A stretch of DNA of 64,000 nt from Trichloromonas sp034006665. GTDB lineage: Bacteria > Desulfobacterota > Desulfuromonadia > Desulfuromonadales > Trichloromonadaceae. Where the stretch lies: contig NZ_JAVESI010000001.1 in the NCBI RefSeq assembly GCF_034006665.1, positions 124,001-188,000 on the forward strand, read 5' to 3'. Under the pieces are notes generated by a model. The model saw nothing but the letters and a program-made list of their open reading frames with translations. It did not search any database and was not told the origin of the DNA. The translations under genes were made by a program, and so were the position numbers. This document shows positions 54,054 through 62,378 of the stretch, one piece after another (positions within the stretch are counted from its first letter, which is position 1; the number at the start of each line of letters is the position of its first letter).

Positions 54054-55808
54054 TCAGGAATCCTTCTCTTGCGGGAAGGCTCCGGACCATAACCCCACGA
54101 AAAAGTTCCGGGCATTGACGCCGAGCCGACGGGTATAATAGCCCCCTTCCTGCACCACCAGGGTCGGCAGGCGCAAAGCGCCGATCCTCCGTCCCAAAAC
54201 TTCGAAATTCGCAGCGGTGAAAGGCCAGGTGCCGGTGGGATCCCCCTTGGCCGTATCCAGCCCCAGGCAAAGCACCAGATAGCTCGGCTGAAAGATGCGG
54301 ATCTTGCGCAGCGCCTTGTCCAGGGTTTTCAGATACAGATCGAAATCGATCGTCTCGGGCAGCGGGTAGTTGCGGTTAAAGCCGAGTCCTTCCCCCTCCC
54401 CTTTTTCGTCCTCGAAACCACTGAAATAAGGGTAGGCGAAACTCGGATGTCCGTGCAGGGAAACTGTCAGCACATCCTTGCGCCCGTAGAAGATCACCTG
54501 CTGGCCGTTGCCGTGGTGATAGTCGATATCGAGCATGGCGATCGGCCCGAAACGGCTCAGATAATGGGCCGCCACCGCCGCGTTGTTGTAGTAGCAAAAA
54601 CCGCCGAAAGCCCGCACTTCGGCATGATGTCCGGGCGGGCGCACCAAGGCATAGGCCAGGCGGTGCCCGGCGAGAATCCGGTCGGCGGCGGTCAGGGCGC
54701 AGTCCACGGCCCGGGTCGCGGCCAGCTGTGCGTTGCGGTTGATGGGGGTGAAGGTATCAATGCAGTAATAACCGGCGCGCACCGCCAACTCCTTCGGCGG
54801 CCGCGCCTGGTTGCGAATGGGGAAGACGTAAGGGTAGAGGGAACGGTCGCCGCCGAGATTGGCGCAGACCTTCTTGAAGTAATCGACATAGGCTCCGTCA
54901 TGCACGGCGCGGATGTGCCGCTCGGGATAATCCGCAGGCGCCGTCCGCTCGAACATCCCCAGGGGCGTCAGTTCTTTGAGGATGGCGTCGATGCGCACCG
55001 GCGCCTCGACGTAACCCCGTTCCCGCACATGGTGGATGGAGTGCTGATCGTTGACCACCAGGGGGATGCGCCGCAGCTTGCCGCTCACCGCAACCTCGGC
55101 CACCGTCGGCGTCTTGCGCCGGTAGCGGGGCGGACGCAGAAGCACCGGATCGTCCTGGAAGGATGTGACCACCATATCGATGTAAGCCGGGGAGCAGAGG
55201 TGGCCATAGCGCCGTTCGAGAATGGCACGAACGATGCGCCGGGCCTCTGCTGCCGGCAGGGGCCGCTCCTGCCCCAGATTATCGAAAACGAGATAGGGGG
55301 GATTATCGTCGCCGGGCTTCACCGGCGTCTCGTAGGCGGTCCCGACGATGGGACGGGCACCGTACTTCTCGTAGAATTTGAGTCGGGCCCGGTTCTGGGC
55401 GAGGGTTTCCGGGTCGCGGCACAGGGCCGGATCGTCGGGCAGGCACTCGAAAAAAATCCCCCGGCAACCGAGCACCACCGCTTCCTCGCGCAGCCGTTCG
55501 TAGAGGGCGCCGCCGATACCGCCGCCGGTGGCCGCCTTGGCCGCTGAAATGTAGTCGAGGTAGGCAAAGTGCAGTTCCGGTTCGTGGGAGAGGAGGGCGA
55601 AGCCGGTCACCGTGCCGCGACTGTCTTCGGCGACATAGAGGATGGAGCGGAAGCGGTGCTTGAGGGGATTGCGCAACAGTTCGGGAATTTTGTCGACATC
55701 CTCCGGCTTGAGCGCGGGAAACTGCTCGCGGAGGATAGCCTGGACCTGGCGCAGCGCCTCGCGGTTGCGCGGCGCGACTTCGTCGAAAAAGCGGCGGATG
55801 ATGAACAT
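54054..55808 (-). CDS. GNAT acetyltransferase fused to histone-deacetylase-family amidohydrolase
   Basis: 584 residues. Residues about 1-170 form a GNAT domain (FALLSHEPELHFAYLDYISA, then GGGIGGALYERLREEAVVLG as the acetyl-CoA loop). Residues about 245-575 are an HDAC/acetylpolyamine amidohydrolase domain: ALVRPPGHHAEVRAFGGF with the catalytic histidine pair, AMLDIDYHHGNGQQ with zinc-binding aspartate and histidine, and LGLDTAKGDPTG with a third aspartate. The pairing of acetylation and deacetylation in one chain suggests reversible modification of a protein lysine or polyamine, but the substrate is not shown. The start is ATG at 55808. Confidence 0.9.
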   Translation of the reverse strand: MFIIRRFFDEVAPRNREALRQVQAILREQFPALKPEDVDKIPELLRNPLKHRFRSILYVAEDSRGTVTGFALLSHEPELHFAYLDYISAAKAATGGGIGGALYERLREEAVVLGCRGIFFECLPDDPALCRDPETLAQNRARLKFYEKYGARPIVGTAYETPVKPGDDNPPYLVFDNLGQERPLPAAEARRIVRAILERRYGHLCSPAYIDMVVTSFQDDPVLLRPPRYRRKTPTVAEVAVSGKLRRIPLVVNDQHSIHHVRERGYVEAPVRIDAILKELTPLGMFERTAPADYPERHIRAVHDGAYVDYFKKVCANLGGDRSLYPYVFPIRNQARPPKELAVRAGYYCIDTFTPINRNAQLAATRAVDCALTAADRILAGHRLAYALVRPPGHHAEVRAFGGFCYYNNAAVAAHYLSRFGPIAMLDIDYHHGNGQQVIFYGRKDVLTVSLHGHPSFAYPYFSGFEDEKGEGEGLGFNRNYPLPETIDFDLYLKTLDKALRKIRIFQPSYLVLCLGLDTAKGDPTGTWPFTAANFEVLGRRIGALRLPTLVVQEGGYYTRRLGVNARNFFVGLWSGAFPQEKDS

Positions 55809-55872
55809 GGGGCCTCGTCAGAAAAGCAAGGATGCCCTTTCATTCTAACCTAGGTCGGAGAAATGGACAGAA

Positions 55873-55907
55873 GCGAAAAACGGCGCCCCGTATCGAACGG
55901 GGCGCCA
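55873..55907 (-). terminator. Terminator after small membrane protein gene
   Basis: On the minus strand GGCGCCCCG / CGGGGCGCC around a 7 nt loop is followed by GTTTTTCG. It lies immediately after the stop of the 61-residue membrane protein. Confidence 0.85.
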
Positions 55908-55911
55908 CGGT

Positions 55912-56097
55912 TCAGGGCATGGCGGAGGTGAATTCGGGCCAGAAGAGCCAACTGATCAGGATCATCAGAAAGCTGCCGCCCAGCGCACCGCAACCGACCA
56001 GAAAGAGAACCAGGCTGGTCCGCGAGTTCTTGCCGATGCACAACCAGGAAAGGTAGAGACAGAGTACCCCGATGGGGATCGCGATAATGAGACTCAC
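55912..56097 (-). CDS. Small two-helix membrane protein, unknown
   Basis: 61 residues with two membrane helices (MSLIIAIPIGVLCLYLSWLC and LVLFLVGCGALGGSFLMILI) joined by a short basic loop (GKNSRTS). GGGGGAGG lies 6 nt before a GTG start at 56097, a strong sign of translation. It is the last gene of the minus-strand betaine/porin run and is followed by a terminator. The porin stop is 49 bp upstream. Function is unknown. Confidence 0.7.
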   Translation of the reverse strand: MSLIIAIPIGVLCLYLSWLCIGKNSRTSLVLFLVGCGALGGSFLMILISWLFWPEFTSAMP

Positions 56098-56145
56098 CAG
56101 GGGCCTCCCCCACGGTGAAGCACCGTTTTGACCAAATTTTTCCGA

Positions 56146-57507
56146 CTAGAAATAGTAACCGACATTGATATTGAACTTGGTGTTCCAGCCTTCATCTCGA
56201 TGGCGCCCGGCACCGAAGCCGTCTTCGCCGATGCTGCCGATCCAGGTGGCGTTCTTGCCCATGATGAAGTCGATGTAGGTGTAGACGGGACCGGCGGTGA
56301 CCAGGCAGCCGAGGGTGTTGATCTCCGAATCCTCGAAATCTTCTTCGGCCTTCACCAAGCGGCTGTAGTCGTTATAAAAGGTCAGCTTGCTGACCGGCCC
56401 CCAGCTCACCGGCACGTCGTAGCTCAATCCGGCGACGTAGACCGTCCCCTTGGCGGCGACGTCATGCCCCCAGCCGAAGGCGCCCATACGCACCACTTTG
56501 TCGTCGACTCCAGCGGGATTTTTCGGATTGTGCTCGTACTCGATGACCTCGAGCATCAGGTTGAAGGGCCCATAGGTGCCGTTGACATGGGCGGCGGCGG
56601 CCCAGTGGTCGCCGTTGCGGCCGGTGTCGCCATTGTAGAGTTGGCCCCACTGCCCGGAGACGCCAAGTTCGGTATCACCCAGATCGCCGTGGTCGAGACG
56701 GTAGGCGAGGCGGGCGTTAAACTGGTTGCTCTCCTCGTTGTTCTGATCATTTTCCTTGACGATGTCGTAGGAATAGCGGTCGAGATCAGAGGCGTTGCCG
56801 AAGTCGGCGTTCTTGAAAAAGGCCAGTTGCAGATCCCAGGGACCGTTCTGATGAATCGCCTTCAGACCGAGATCGTAGTCGTCCTCGAAACCGAGATAGT
56901 AGGGAAGCCCGAACCAGAAGTTGTGCGAGGCATAGGGGAGCAGACCGAAAGGAACCTGAGTCAGGCCAAGCTGTACGCCGGTCTCATCGCTGAAATTGTA
57001 GCCGAGCCAGCCGTGGTGAATGAAATGCCGATCCTCCATGAACCGGTACTGGGCGGAGAGTTTCACATCACTGTACGAGCCGTTGACGTCAAGCCGGAAG
57101 AGATCGAACTTGAAATCCCCCCCTTTCTCCTTGCCGTCCTCATGCCAGCGATCATCATCGTTGTAGGTGTAGTTGAAACGCAGGGCGCCGCCGACTTTGA
57201 GATGATCCGTCGTCTCGCCTTCTTTCTCGGTCACGGCGACGGCAAGGGTTTCGCTTTCCGAGGGAGCTTCGGCTTTCTGTTCGGCCGTGACCGGCGCGGC
57301 GGCGGCCTGGGGAGCGGGCGTCGGCATCACCCCCTGGCCGCGCAGGAGCAGAGCTTCCAGTTCGGCGACCCGGGCCTTTAAAGCGTTGAACTCTTCGATA
57401 GGGACCGTCTCCCCGGCCAGGGTCGGGAACGGCAGGGCGATCAAGGCCAAAAAACACAGAAGCAAAGGCAGGCGTAGAGATGTCGACACGGGGGTCCTCC
57501 TCTTCAT
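56146..57507 (-). CDS. Outer-membrane porin-like beta-barrel
   Basis: 453 residues. A signal peptide (about 1-31, ending TLAGE) precedes a short coiled coil (PIEEFNALKARVAELEALLL) as in trimeric porins, a linker rich in Ala/Pro and then alternating amphipathic strands to a C-terminal aromatic residue (NVGYYF), the barrel-assembly signal. It begins 10 bp after the ProX stop, so it is probably the outer-membrane entry for the same solute. Solute specificity is inference from position. Confidence 0.82.
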   Translation of the reverse strand: MKRRTPVSTSLRLPLLLCFLALIALPFPTLAGETVPIEEFNALKARVAELEALLLRGQGVMPTPAPQAAAAPVTAEQKAEAPSESETLAVAVTEKEGETTDHLKVGGALRFNYTYNDDDRWHEDGKEKGGDFKFDLFRLDVNGSYSDVKLSAQYRFMEDRHFIHHGWLGYNFSDETGVQLGLTQVPFGLLPYASHNFWFGLPYYLGFEDDYDLGLKAIHQNGPWDLQLAFFKNADFGNASDLDRYSYDIVKENDQNNEESNQFNARLAYRLDHGDLGDTELGVSGQWGQLYNGDTGRNGDHWAAAAHVNGTYGPFNLMLEVIEYEHNPKNPAGVDDKVVRMGAFGWGHDVAAKGTVYVAGLSYDVPVSWGPVSKLTFYNDYSRLVKAEEDFEDSEINTLGCLVTAGPVYTYIDFIMGKNATWIGSIGEDGFGAGRHRDEGWNTKFNINVGYYF

Positions 57508-57517
57508 TTATGCGGCC

Positions 57518-58402
57518 TTACTTGCCGAGCCAACCGTTGACCAGATCACGATGATTTTCCACCCAGGACTTGGCGTTGACGTAGGGATCGGCGCCATCTT
57601 CCTGGTTGGCGGCGATCAGTTCCTCGCATTGGGGCGCGGTCCAGTTGAAATGGTCGAGCAGGGCGTAGACCTCGGGCATCTCCTCCTTCAAACCCTTGCG
57701 CACGATGGTGTTGATCGTCTCTTCGCCGCCGTAAATCCCCTGGGGATCTTCCAGATACTTGAGATCCCAGCGGGCGAATTTCCAGTGCGGCGTCCAGCCG
57801 GTGACCACCGCCCAGTTGTTGTTCTTGATCTCGTCGGACAGGGCCGCGGTCATGGTCGCGCCGCTGCCTTCCACCAGACGCAGGTTTTTGATCCCATACT
57901 CCTCGACGGCTTTTTCGGTGAGACTCATGATCCCGGCGCCGGGGTCGATGCCGATGATGCGGCCGGAAAATTTGTCGGCATGGGCGTCGAGTTCGGCGAT
58001 GGAGTCAATCGTCACATACTCGGGAACGACCAAGCCGATACGGGTGCCGACGAGATTCGGGCCAAGGTCTTCCACCGTCTCCCGCACTTCCTCCAGATAA
58101 TGGCCGTGGGTGGTCGGTAGCCAGGCCGAGGTCATGGCGTCGGCATCGCCACTGCCCAGCGCCTGCCACATGGCGGCGGCGCCCACCGGCAGGGTTTTCA
58201 CCTCGTAGCCGAGTTCTTCCAAAACGACACGCATGACGTTGGTGCTGGCAACCTCGGCGACCCATTCGACATAGACAAGGGTCACCTCTTTCTTGGCCGC
58301 CGGCGCGACCGCTTTCGTGCCGTCAGCAGGGTTTTGCTCCTGGGTGCAGGCCCAAAGCAACGAAGTGAAACAGAGCAGGGTAATGAGCAGAATACGTTTC
58401 AT
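57518..58402 (-). CDS. proX: Glycine betaine ABC transporter substrate-binding lipoprotein
   Basis: 294 residues of the OpuAC/ProX family. A lipobox (LLWAC, C19) anchors it to a membrane. Aromatic residues typical of quaternary-amine cages occur (LVYVEWVAEVASTNVM, AWLPTTHGHYLEEV, VVTGWTPHWKFARWDLKYL). It delivers glycine betaine, proline betaine or choline to ProVW. A dispersed 154 bp repeat and the lipoprotein gene separate it from proW, which is unusual for this operon. Confidence 0.92.
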   Translation of the reverse strand: MKRILLITLLCFTSLLWACTQEQNPADGTKAVAPAAKKEVTLVYVEWVAEVASTNVMRVVLEELGYEVKTLPVGAAAMWQALGSGDADAMTSAWLPTTHGHYLEEVRETVEDLGPNLVGTRIGLVVPEYVTIDSIAELDAHADKFSGRIIGIDPGAGIMSLTEKAVEEYGIKNLRLVEGSGATMTAALSDEIKNNNWAVVTGWTPHWKFARWDLKYLEDPQGIYGGEETINTIVRKGLKEEMPEVYALLDHFNWTAPQCEELIAANQEDGADPYVNAKSWVENHRDLVNGWLGK

Positions 58403-58485
58403 GGGGTACTTCCTCCTAAGAAGGGGTAGATGGCAGTCGTTCTGCGGCTTGGCATAAATGCCGCGTTTGTCGTCAGCCCACTAAC

Positions 58486-58640
58486 GATGCTTTCGCAAAA
58501 ATCATCAAGATTCGATGGCTAAGCAAAAAGCGCCAAATGCAAGGCGCGCAATTAGCGAGCAATGAGGCGTACTTACGTACGTCGAAGCAGCGAGCCGATT
58601 GCAGCAACGCAGCAGTTGGTGAGTTTTTGCGACGCCATCA
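58486..58640. repeat. 154 bp dispersed element, copy in the betaine cluster
   Basis: Collinear with 31657..31810 over its whole length, with scattered substitutions. Left end GATGCTTTCGCAAAAATCAT and the reverse complement of the right end, GATGGCGTCGCAAAAACTCA, are imperfect inverted repeats. The central GCGTACTTACGTACGTCGAAG contains a TACGTA palindrome. It lies between proX and the zinc-ribbon lipoprotein gene and ends 1 bp from the latter's stop. Confidence 0.85.
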
Positions 58641-58641
58641 C

Positions 58642-58791
58642 CTACCGACCCTGGGGCGGCACGTTGAACTCATAGCCGCAGGCCGGGCATTTGACCCGGG
58701 GCCCTTTTTCCGGCGCTCCTTGAGTCCCGGCGCAGGCGCTGAACAAAAACAGGCCGAAGGCGGCGACGGCGAGCAGGGATAGTCGTTTCAT
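58642..58791 (-). CDS. Very small lipoprotein with a zinc-ribbon knuckle
   Basis: 49 residues. MKRLSLLAVAAFGLFLFSAC is a lipoprotein signal with lipobox FSAC, so C20 would be lipidated. The mature part is only 30 residues and contains VKCPACGYEFNVPPQ, a single CPxCG zinc knuckle or thiol pair. AAGGA precedes the ATG. It lies 36 bp after proW on the same strand, inside the betaine transport run. I recognise no family. With one CxxC per chain it would need to dimerise to bind zinc tetrahedrally, or act as a redox pair. Confidence 0.7.
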   Translation of the reverse strand: MKRLSLLAVAAFGLFLFSACAGTQGAPEKGPRVKCPACGYEFNVPPQGR

Positions 58792-58827
58792 GGGCAATAA
58801 TCCTTTCTTTTCGGGGCGTAAACCAAA

Positions 58828-59667
58828 TCAGCCGCGGGCGTCGCGACCGATACGCTGGGTAATGCGATCGAGGATGATGGCGACGATTACCACGCCAAGA
58901 CCGGCTTCGAAGCCCATCCCCGGCTTGAGCCGCTGAATCGCCTTCCAGACTTCGCCGCCGAGGCCGCCGGCACCGATCATGGCGGCGATAACGACCATCG
59001 ACAGCGAGAGCATGATGGTCTGGTTGACACCGGCCATGATCGTCCCCTTGGCCAGGGGCAGCTGGACTTTGAAGAGTTTCTGCGAACGGTTCGAGCCGAA
59101 GGCGTCGGCCGCCTCGATGAGATCGGCCGGCACCTGCTCGATGCCGAGGCAGGTCATGCGAATCGCCGGCGGCATGGCGAAAATCACCGTGGCGAAAATC
59201 GCCGAAACCGGCCCGAGGCCGAAAAAGGGGATGGCCGGGATGAGATAGACGAAGGCCGGCATGGTCTGCATGAAGTCGAGAATCGGCATGGTCACCCGAT
59301 GCACGGGGTTAAACAGGGCCGCCATAATTCCGATGGGGATGCCGATGACGACCGCCACCAAAGTGGCGATGAGGACCAGGGCGATGGTCGAAACGGTCGG
59401 CTCCCAGAGCCCGAGATTCCAGACGAAAAGCAGCCCCAACAGGGTAAAAAGGGCGATGCGCCGGGTGCTCAGCCAGAACGCCAGGGCCGTGAAGAGCAGG
59501 ATCAACAGCCAAGGGGGAAGAAAGAGCATGCCGTCGACCAGGGCCTCGATGCCGACTTCGGTGATCTTCGACAGCCCTTTGGTGATGAAGGCGAAATGTT
59601 CGGTGAAAAAATCGATGGTGCTTTCCACCATCGCCCCGAGGGGGAATTTGGGCAGCGGCATCTCCAT
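58828..59667 (-). CDS. proW: Glycine betaine ABC transporter permease
   Basis: 279 residues with about six or seven membrane helices. The permease EAA-type loop reads EAADAFGSNRSQKLFKVQLP. MPPAIRMTCLGIEQVPADLI precedes it, both typical of ProW/OpuAB. It forms the membrane channel of the osmoprotectant importer. Its start overlaps the proV stop by 1 nt. A second permease subunit is not present, so a homodimer is expected. Confidence 0.93.
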   Translation of the reverse strand: MEMPLPKFPLGAMVESTIDFFTEHFAFITKGLSKITEVGIEALVDGMLFLPPWLLILLFTALAFWLSTRRIALFTLLGLLFVWNLGLWEPTVSTIALVLIATLVAVVIGIPIGIMAALFNPVHRVTMPILDFMQTMPAFVYLIPAIPFFGLGPVSAIFATVIFAMPPAIRMTCLGIEQVPADLIEAADAFGSNRSQKLFKVQLPLAKGTIMAGVNQTIMLSLSMVVIAAMIGAGGLGGEVWKAIQRLKPGMGFEAGLGVVIVAIILDRITQRIGRDARG

Positions 59668-60848
59668 CAGTTGTTCCTCCCTTCGGCCATGGCAGCCAGT
59701 AACGCGCCGCGGACGATAATCCCCTTGAGCTTTTGTTCTTCATTGACGACCACCACGGGGAAGGATTCGATCGAAAAGAGCTCTTGCAGGGGCGTGCCCG
59801 GCTCGACCCGGGGAATGTCGCGGACGATGATCGCTTCGAGACTGGTTGCGCCGCTCTTGGCCAGGCGCGAGGCCTCCTCGGCGTGAACAATGCCGAGCAG
59901 GCGCCGCTCCTTATCCACCACCAGGATGCTGGAAGTACCGATTTCCTTCATTTTGTGCAGGGCGGTCTTGGGACCGTCCTTGGGGAAGGTCACGGCGGTG
60001 GCCTTGTGCATGACCGTTTCGGCGGTGAGCACCTTGGAGACATCGACATTTTCGATGAACTTCTCCACGTAATCGTCGGCGGGGCTGGTGAGAATCTCCT
60101 CCGGCGTCCCCTGCTGGACGATGACGCCGTCCTTCATGATAATGATCGTATCGCCGAGCTTGAGGGCTTCATCGAGATCGTGGGTGATGAAGACGATGGT
60201 TTTGTTCACCCGGCTCTGCAGGGCCAGCAATTCGTCCTGCATCTCCCGGCGGATCAGCGGATCGAGGGCGCTGAAAGCTTCGTCCATGAGCAAAATATCG
60301 GGGTCGAGGGCCAGCGCCCGGGCCAGGCCGACCCGCTGCTGCATGCCGCCGCTGAGTTGTTCGGGATAGGCATCGGCCCAGTCCTTGAGTCCAACCAGGT
60401 CGAGGGATTCCAGCGCCTTGCGGGCCCGCTCCTCAGGTGCGACCCCCTGGATCTCCAGTCCGTATTCGGCGTTTTTGAGCACCGTACGATGGGGAAAGAG
60501 GGCGAATTTCTGGAAGACCATGCCGAATTTGTGCTGTCGCACCTCGCGCAGGGCTTTTTCGTCCAGGGTGGTGACGTCGACCCCGTCGATGAGAATTTTT
60601 CCGGCGGTCGGCTCGATGAGTCGGTTCAGACAGCGGATGAGGGTCGACTTGCCGCTGCCGGAAAGGCCCATGACGACCAGGAACTGGCCGGGGTCGATGT
60701 AAAAGGAGGCGTTGTTGATGCCGACGGCCAGGCCGTGCTCGCGCAGCAAACGTTCTTTGCCGAGCCCCTGGCGCAGCAGGGCAATCCCCGACTTCGCCGA
60801 CGGACCAAATATTTTGTAGAGATTTTCAACGGTTATTTTTGGATGCAT
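59667..60848 (-). CDS. proV: Glycine betaine ABC transporter ATPase with CBS domains
   Basis: 393 residues. The ABC domain (1-265) has Walker A GLSGSGKSTLIRC, signature LSGGMQQRVGLARAL and Walker B DILLMDEAFSALDP. Two CBS domains follow (about 275-390). In OpuA-type systems the CBS pair senses ionic strength or c-di-AMP, gating uptake. The start is ATG at 60848; the RBS is weak. A gap of 116 bp separates it from the MarR gene, which is transcribed in the same direction. Confidence 0.93.
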   Translation of the reverse strand: MHPKITVENLYKIFGPSAKSGIALLRQGLGKERLLREHGLAVGINNASFYIDPGQFLVVMGLSGSGKSTLIRCLNRLIEPTAGKILIDGVDVTTLDEKALREVRQHKFGMVFQKFALFPHRTVLKNAEYGLEIQGVAPEERARKALESLDLVGLKDWADAYPEQLSGGMQQRVGLARALALDPDILLMDEAFSALDPLIRREMQDELLALQSRVNKTIVFITHDLDEALKLGDTIIIMKDGVIVQQGTPEEILTSPADDYVEKFIENVDVSKVLTAETVMHKATAVTFPKDGPKTALHKMKEIGTSSILVVDKERRLLGIVHAEEASRLAKSGATSLEAIIVRDIPRVEPGTPLQELFSIESFPVVVVNEEQKLKGIIVRGALLAAMAEGRNN

Positions 60849-60964
60849 GACAATGACCGGCGGGAAGAGAGCAAAGCACTTCGACCCGCCCGGAACTCCC
60901 TGGTGGCTTCAGATAAAAACGAGCGGTACGGAGGTAAGCGACAAACGAGGAAGAAAGAGAACCG

Positions 60965-61546
60965 TCAGGGCTCTCCGGCGGGAGGGTTCAGCGGTCCGGT
61001 TTCCAGAACCGGCGCGGCGGAAATGTTGCGGGCTTCCATCAGATCAACGACTTTTTCGAGGGAGAGGGAGATGGAGACCCGCTCCAGTTCCGACAGGGCC
61101 GCCAGGGAATCCCTAAGCGTATCCTGGAGCAGCGAGGGCGCGTCGGCGGCCAGCGCCGCCCCGGAAGGGGTCGCCTCGATCAGCACCTGCCGACGGTCAC
61201 GGGGACTGCGAGAGCGGCTGACCAACCCCTTTTCTTCCAACCGATCAAGGATACCGACCAGAGTGCTGGGGCTGAGATAAACGATCTTGGCCAGCCGGGC
61301 GGCGGTAAGCTTCCCCTGATCGCGGATGGCGAGCAGGCAGGAGAGCTGCGGCCCGGTAATGCCGTAGCTGTGCGCCAGCTTATGCGAATGGATTTCAATC
61401 GCCCGGATGATACGCCGTAACGACTGGAGGATACGCAAATCATACTGGCTGTCGGGAATTGTGGGGGACTCGTGCAGAGGGATGACTTCTCCCGCGTGAT
61501 TTTCTTCCGTCAACCCCGTATCTTGCAGACCCTGCCTGATTTCCAT
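60965..61546 (-). CDS. MarR-family regulator at the head of the betaine cluster
   Basis: 193 residues. An N-terminal extension (about 1-40) precedes the winged-helix core (ILQSLRRIIRAIEIHSHKLA, GITGPQLSCLLAIRDQGKL, PSTLVGILDRLEEKGLVSRS, DRRQVLIEATPSG) and a C-terminal dimerisation helix. The size and extension resemble MarR-type regulators of osmoprotectant genes such as EctR. The start is ATG at 61546 with CAGGAG upstream. Its promoter has a dyad at the transcription start, so autorepression is likely. Control of proVWX is inferred from position. Confidence 0.85.
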   Translation of the reverse strand: MEIRQGLQDTGLTEENHAGEVIPLHESPTIPDSQYDLRILQSLRRIIRAIEIHSHKLAHSYGITGPQLSCLLAIRDQGKLTAARLAKIVYLSPSTLVGILDRLEEKGLVSRSRSPRDRRQVLIEATPSGAALAADAPSLLQDTLRDSLAALSELERVSISLSLEKVVDLMEARNISAAPVLETGPLNPPAGEP

Positions 61547-61575
61547 GACTGCTCCTGAAACATTCGAATCCAATA

Positions 61576-61619
61576 GTTTGAATCCAAACGTTTATAACAC
61601 AAACCATTCTCCCTGTCAA
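61576..61619 (-). promoter_or_regulatory. Consensus promoter with overlapping operator for the MarR gene
   Basis: On the minus strand TTGACA (61619..61614) and TATAAA (61596..61591) are separated by exactly 17 bp. Immediately downstream, GTTTGGATTCAAAC (61589..61576) is a perfect 14 bp palindrome covering the expected start point. This is the arrangement of an autorepressed strong sigma-70 promoter. A second GGATTC follows about 8 bp further on. Confidence 0.85.
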
Positions 61620-61893
61620 AAAACCGACCTGTCTTTTCTTCTCAGCCAAGCTGTGGCATGATGCGCGGCACTCGAAATCGCTGCCGCTCCCGCGACACAG
61701 CCCCCTGAAAGGCTGACCGGGGGTTCGCTTCGGTTTTCGTTTTCCCGCCGCCCCCGACGGCTATCGGATCGACATCGTGCGCAACGACTGAGTCTCTCGC
61801 GGGAATGCGCAGTAATGGACTGTTCCATTGACTATTGCGTCCAGCTGACTAATCCGGTTAAATTTTATGACATATGGGAATGGAGCTTCCTTG

Positions 61894-62292
61894 GTGCGAT
61901 ACTGGCTTGCTAAACATCTGTCCGGACTGATCCTGCTCTTCTATGTGATGAGCAGCGTGGCGCTGACCCTGGTCTGCGGCGGATGCGCTGCGGCCGAAGA
62001 GCACGCCCACCACGCACCGGAAAACGCATTTTCCCCCTGCCCGCTCTTCGCTGACAAAGCCGGGACCTGTCACGGCCGGTGTCTCGATGGACAGCTCCAC
62101 CTCCTCTCCCAGACCCCGCCGCACCGCGCCGCCCTTTCGGGGCCGTTGCCGCCAACCGCCGCCAAGCCGCCGCGCAACCTCGCGACCTGGGGGGCACCCC
62201 CCCGGGAACCGGTCCGGGATTACCACGAGCCTTGGGTGCTGGGCCCTCTTCTGGCGCAGCGCCATCTGGGGACGGTGGTCCTCATCGTCTAG
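61894..62292 (+). CDS. Small membrane/secreted protein upstream of resB, unknown
   Basis: 132 residues. Hydrophobic N-terminus (LSGLILLFYVMSSVALTLVC) could be a signal anchor, followed by CGGC, a His-rich EEHAHHAPE and further cysteines (CPLF, CHGRC) that could bind metal. The second half is proline-rich. I chose GTG at 61894 with GGAG 8 nt upstream; ATG at 61867 lacks an RBS. It precedes resB by 86 bp on the same strand and might take part in cytochrome maturation or metal handling, but no family is recognised. Confidence 0.6.
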   Translation: MRYWLAKHLSGLILLFYVMSSVALTLVCGGCAAAEEHAHHAPENAFSPCPLFADKAGTCHGRCLDGQLHLLSQTPPHRAALSGPLPPTAAKPPRNLATWGAPPREPVRDYHEPWVLGPLLAQRHLGTVVLIV

Positions 62293-62378
62293 CCGCCCGT
62301 CCCCGTCCGACGCCGATTTCCGGACCGGGTCCGTTCCGGCCCCGTCGCTCGACCTCGTTTTCGCTAGGAGTCTTCCCC

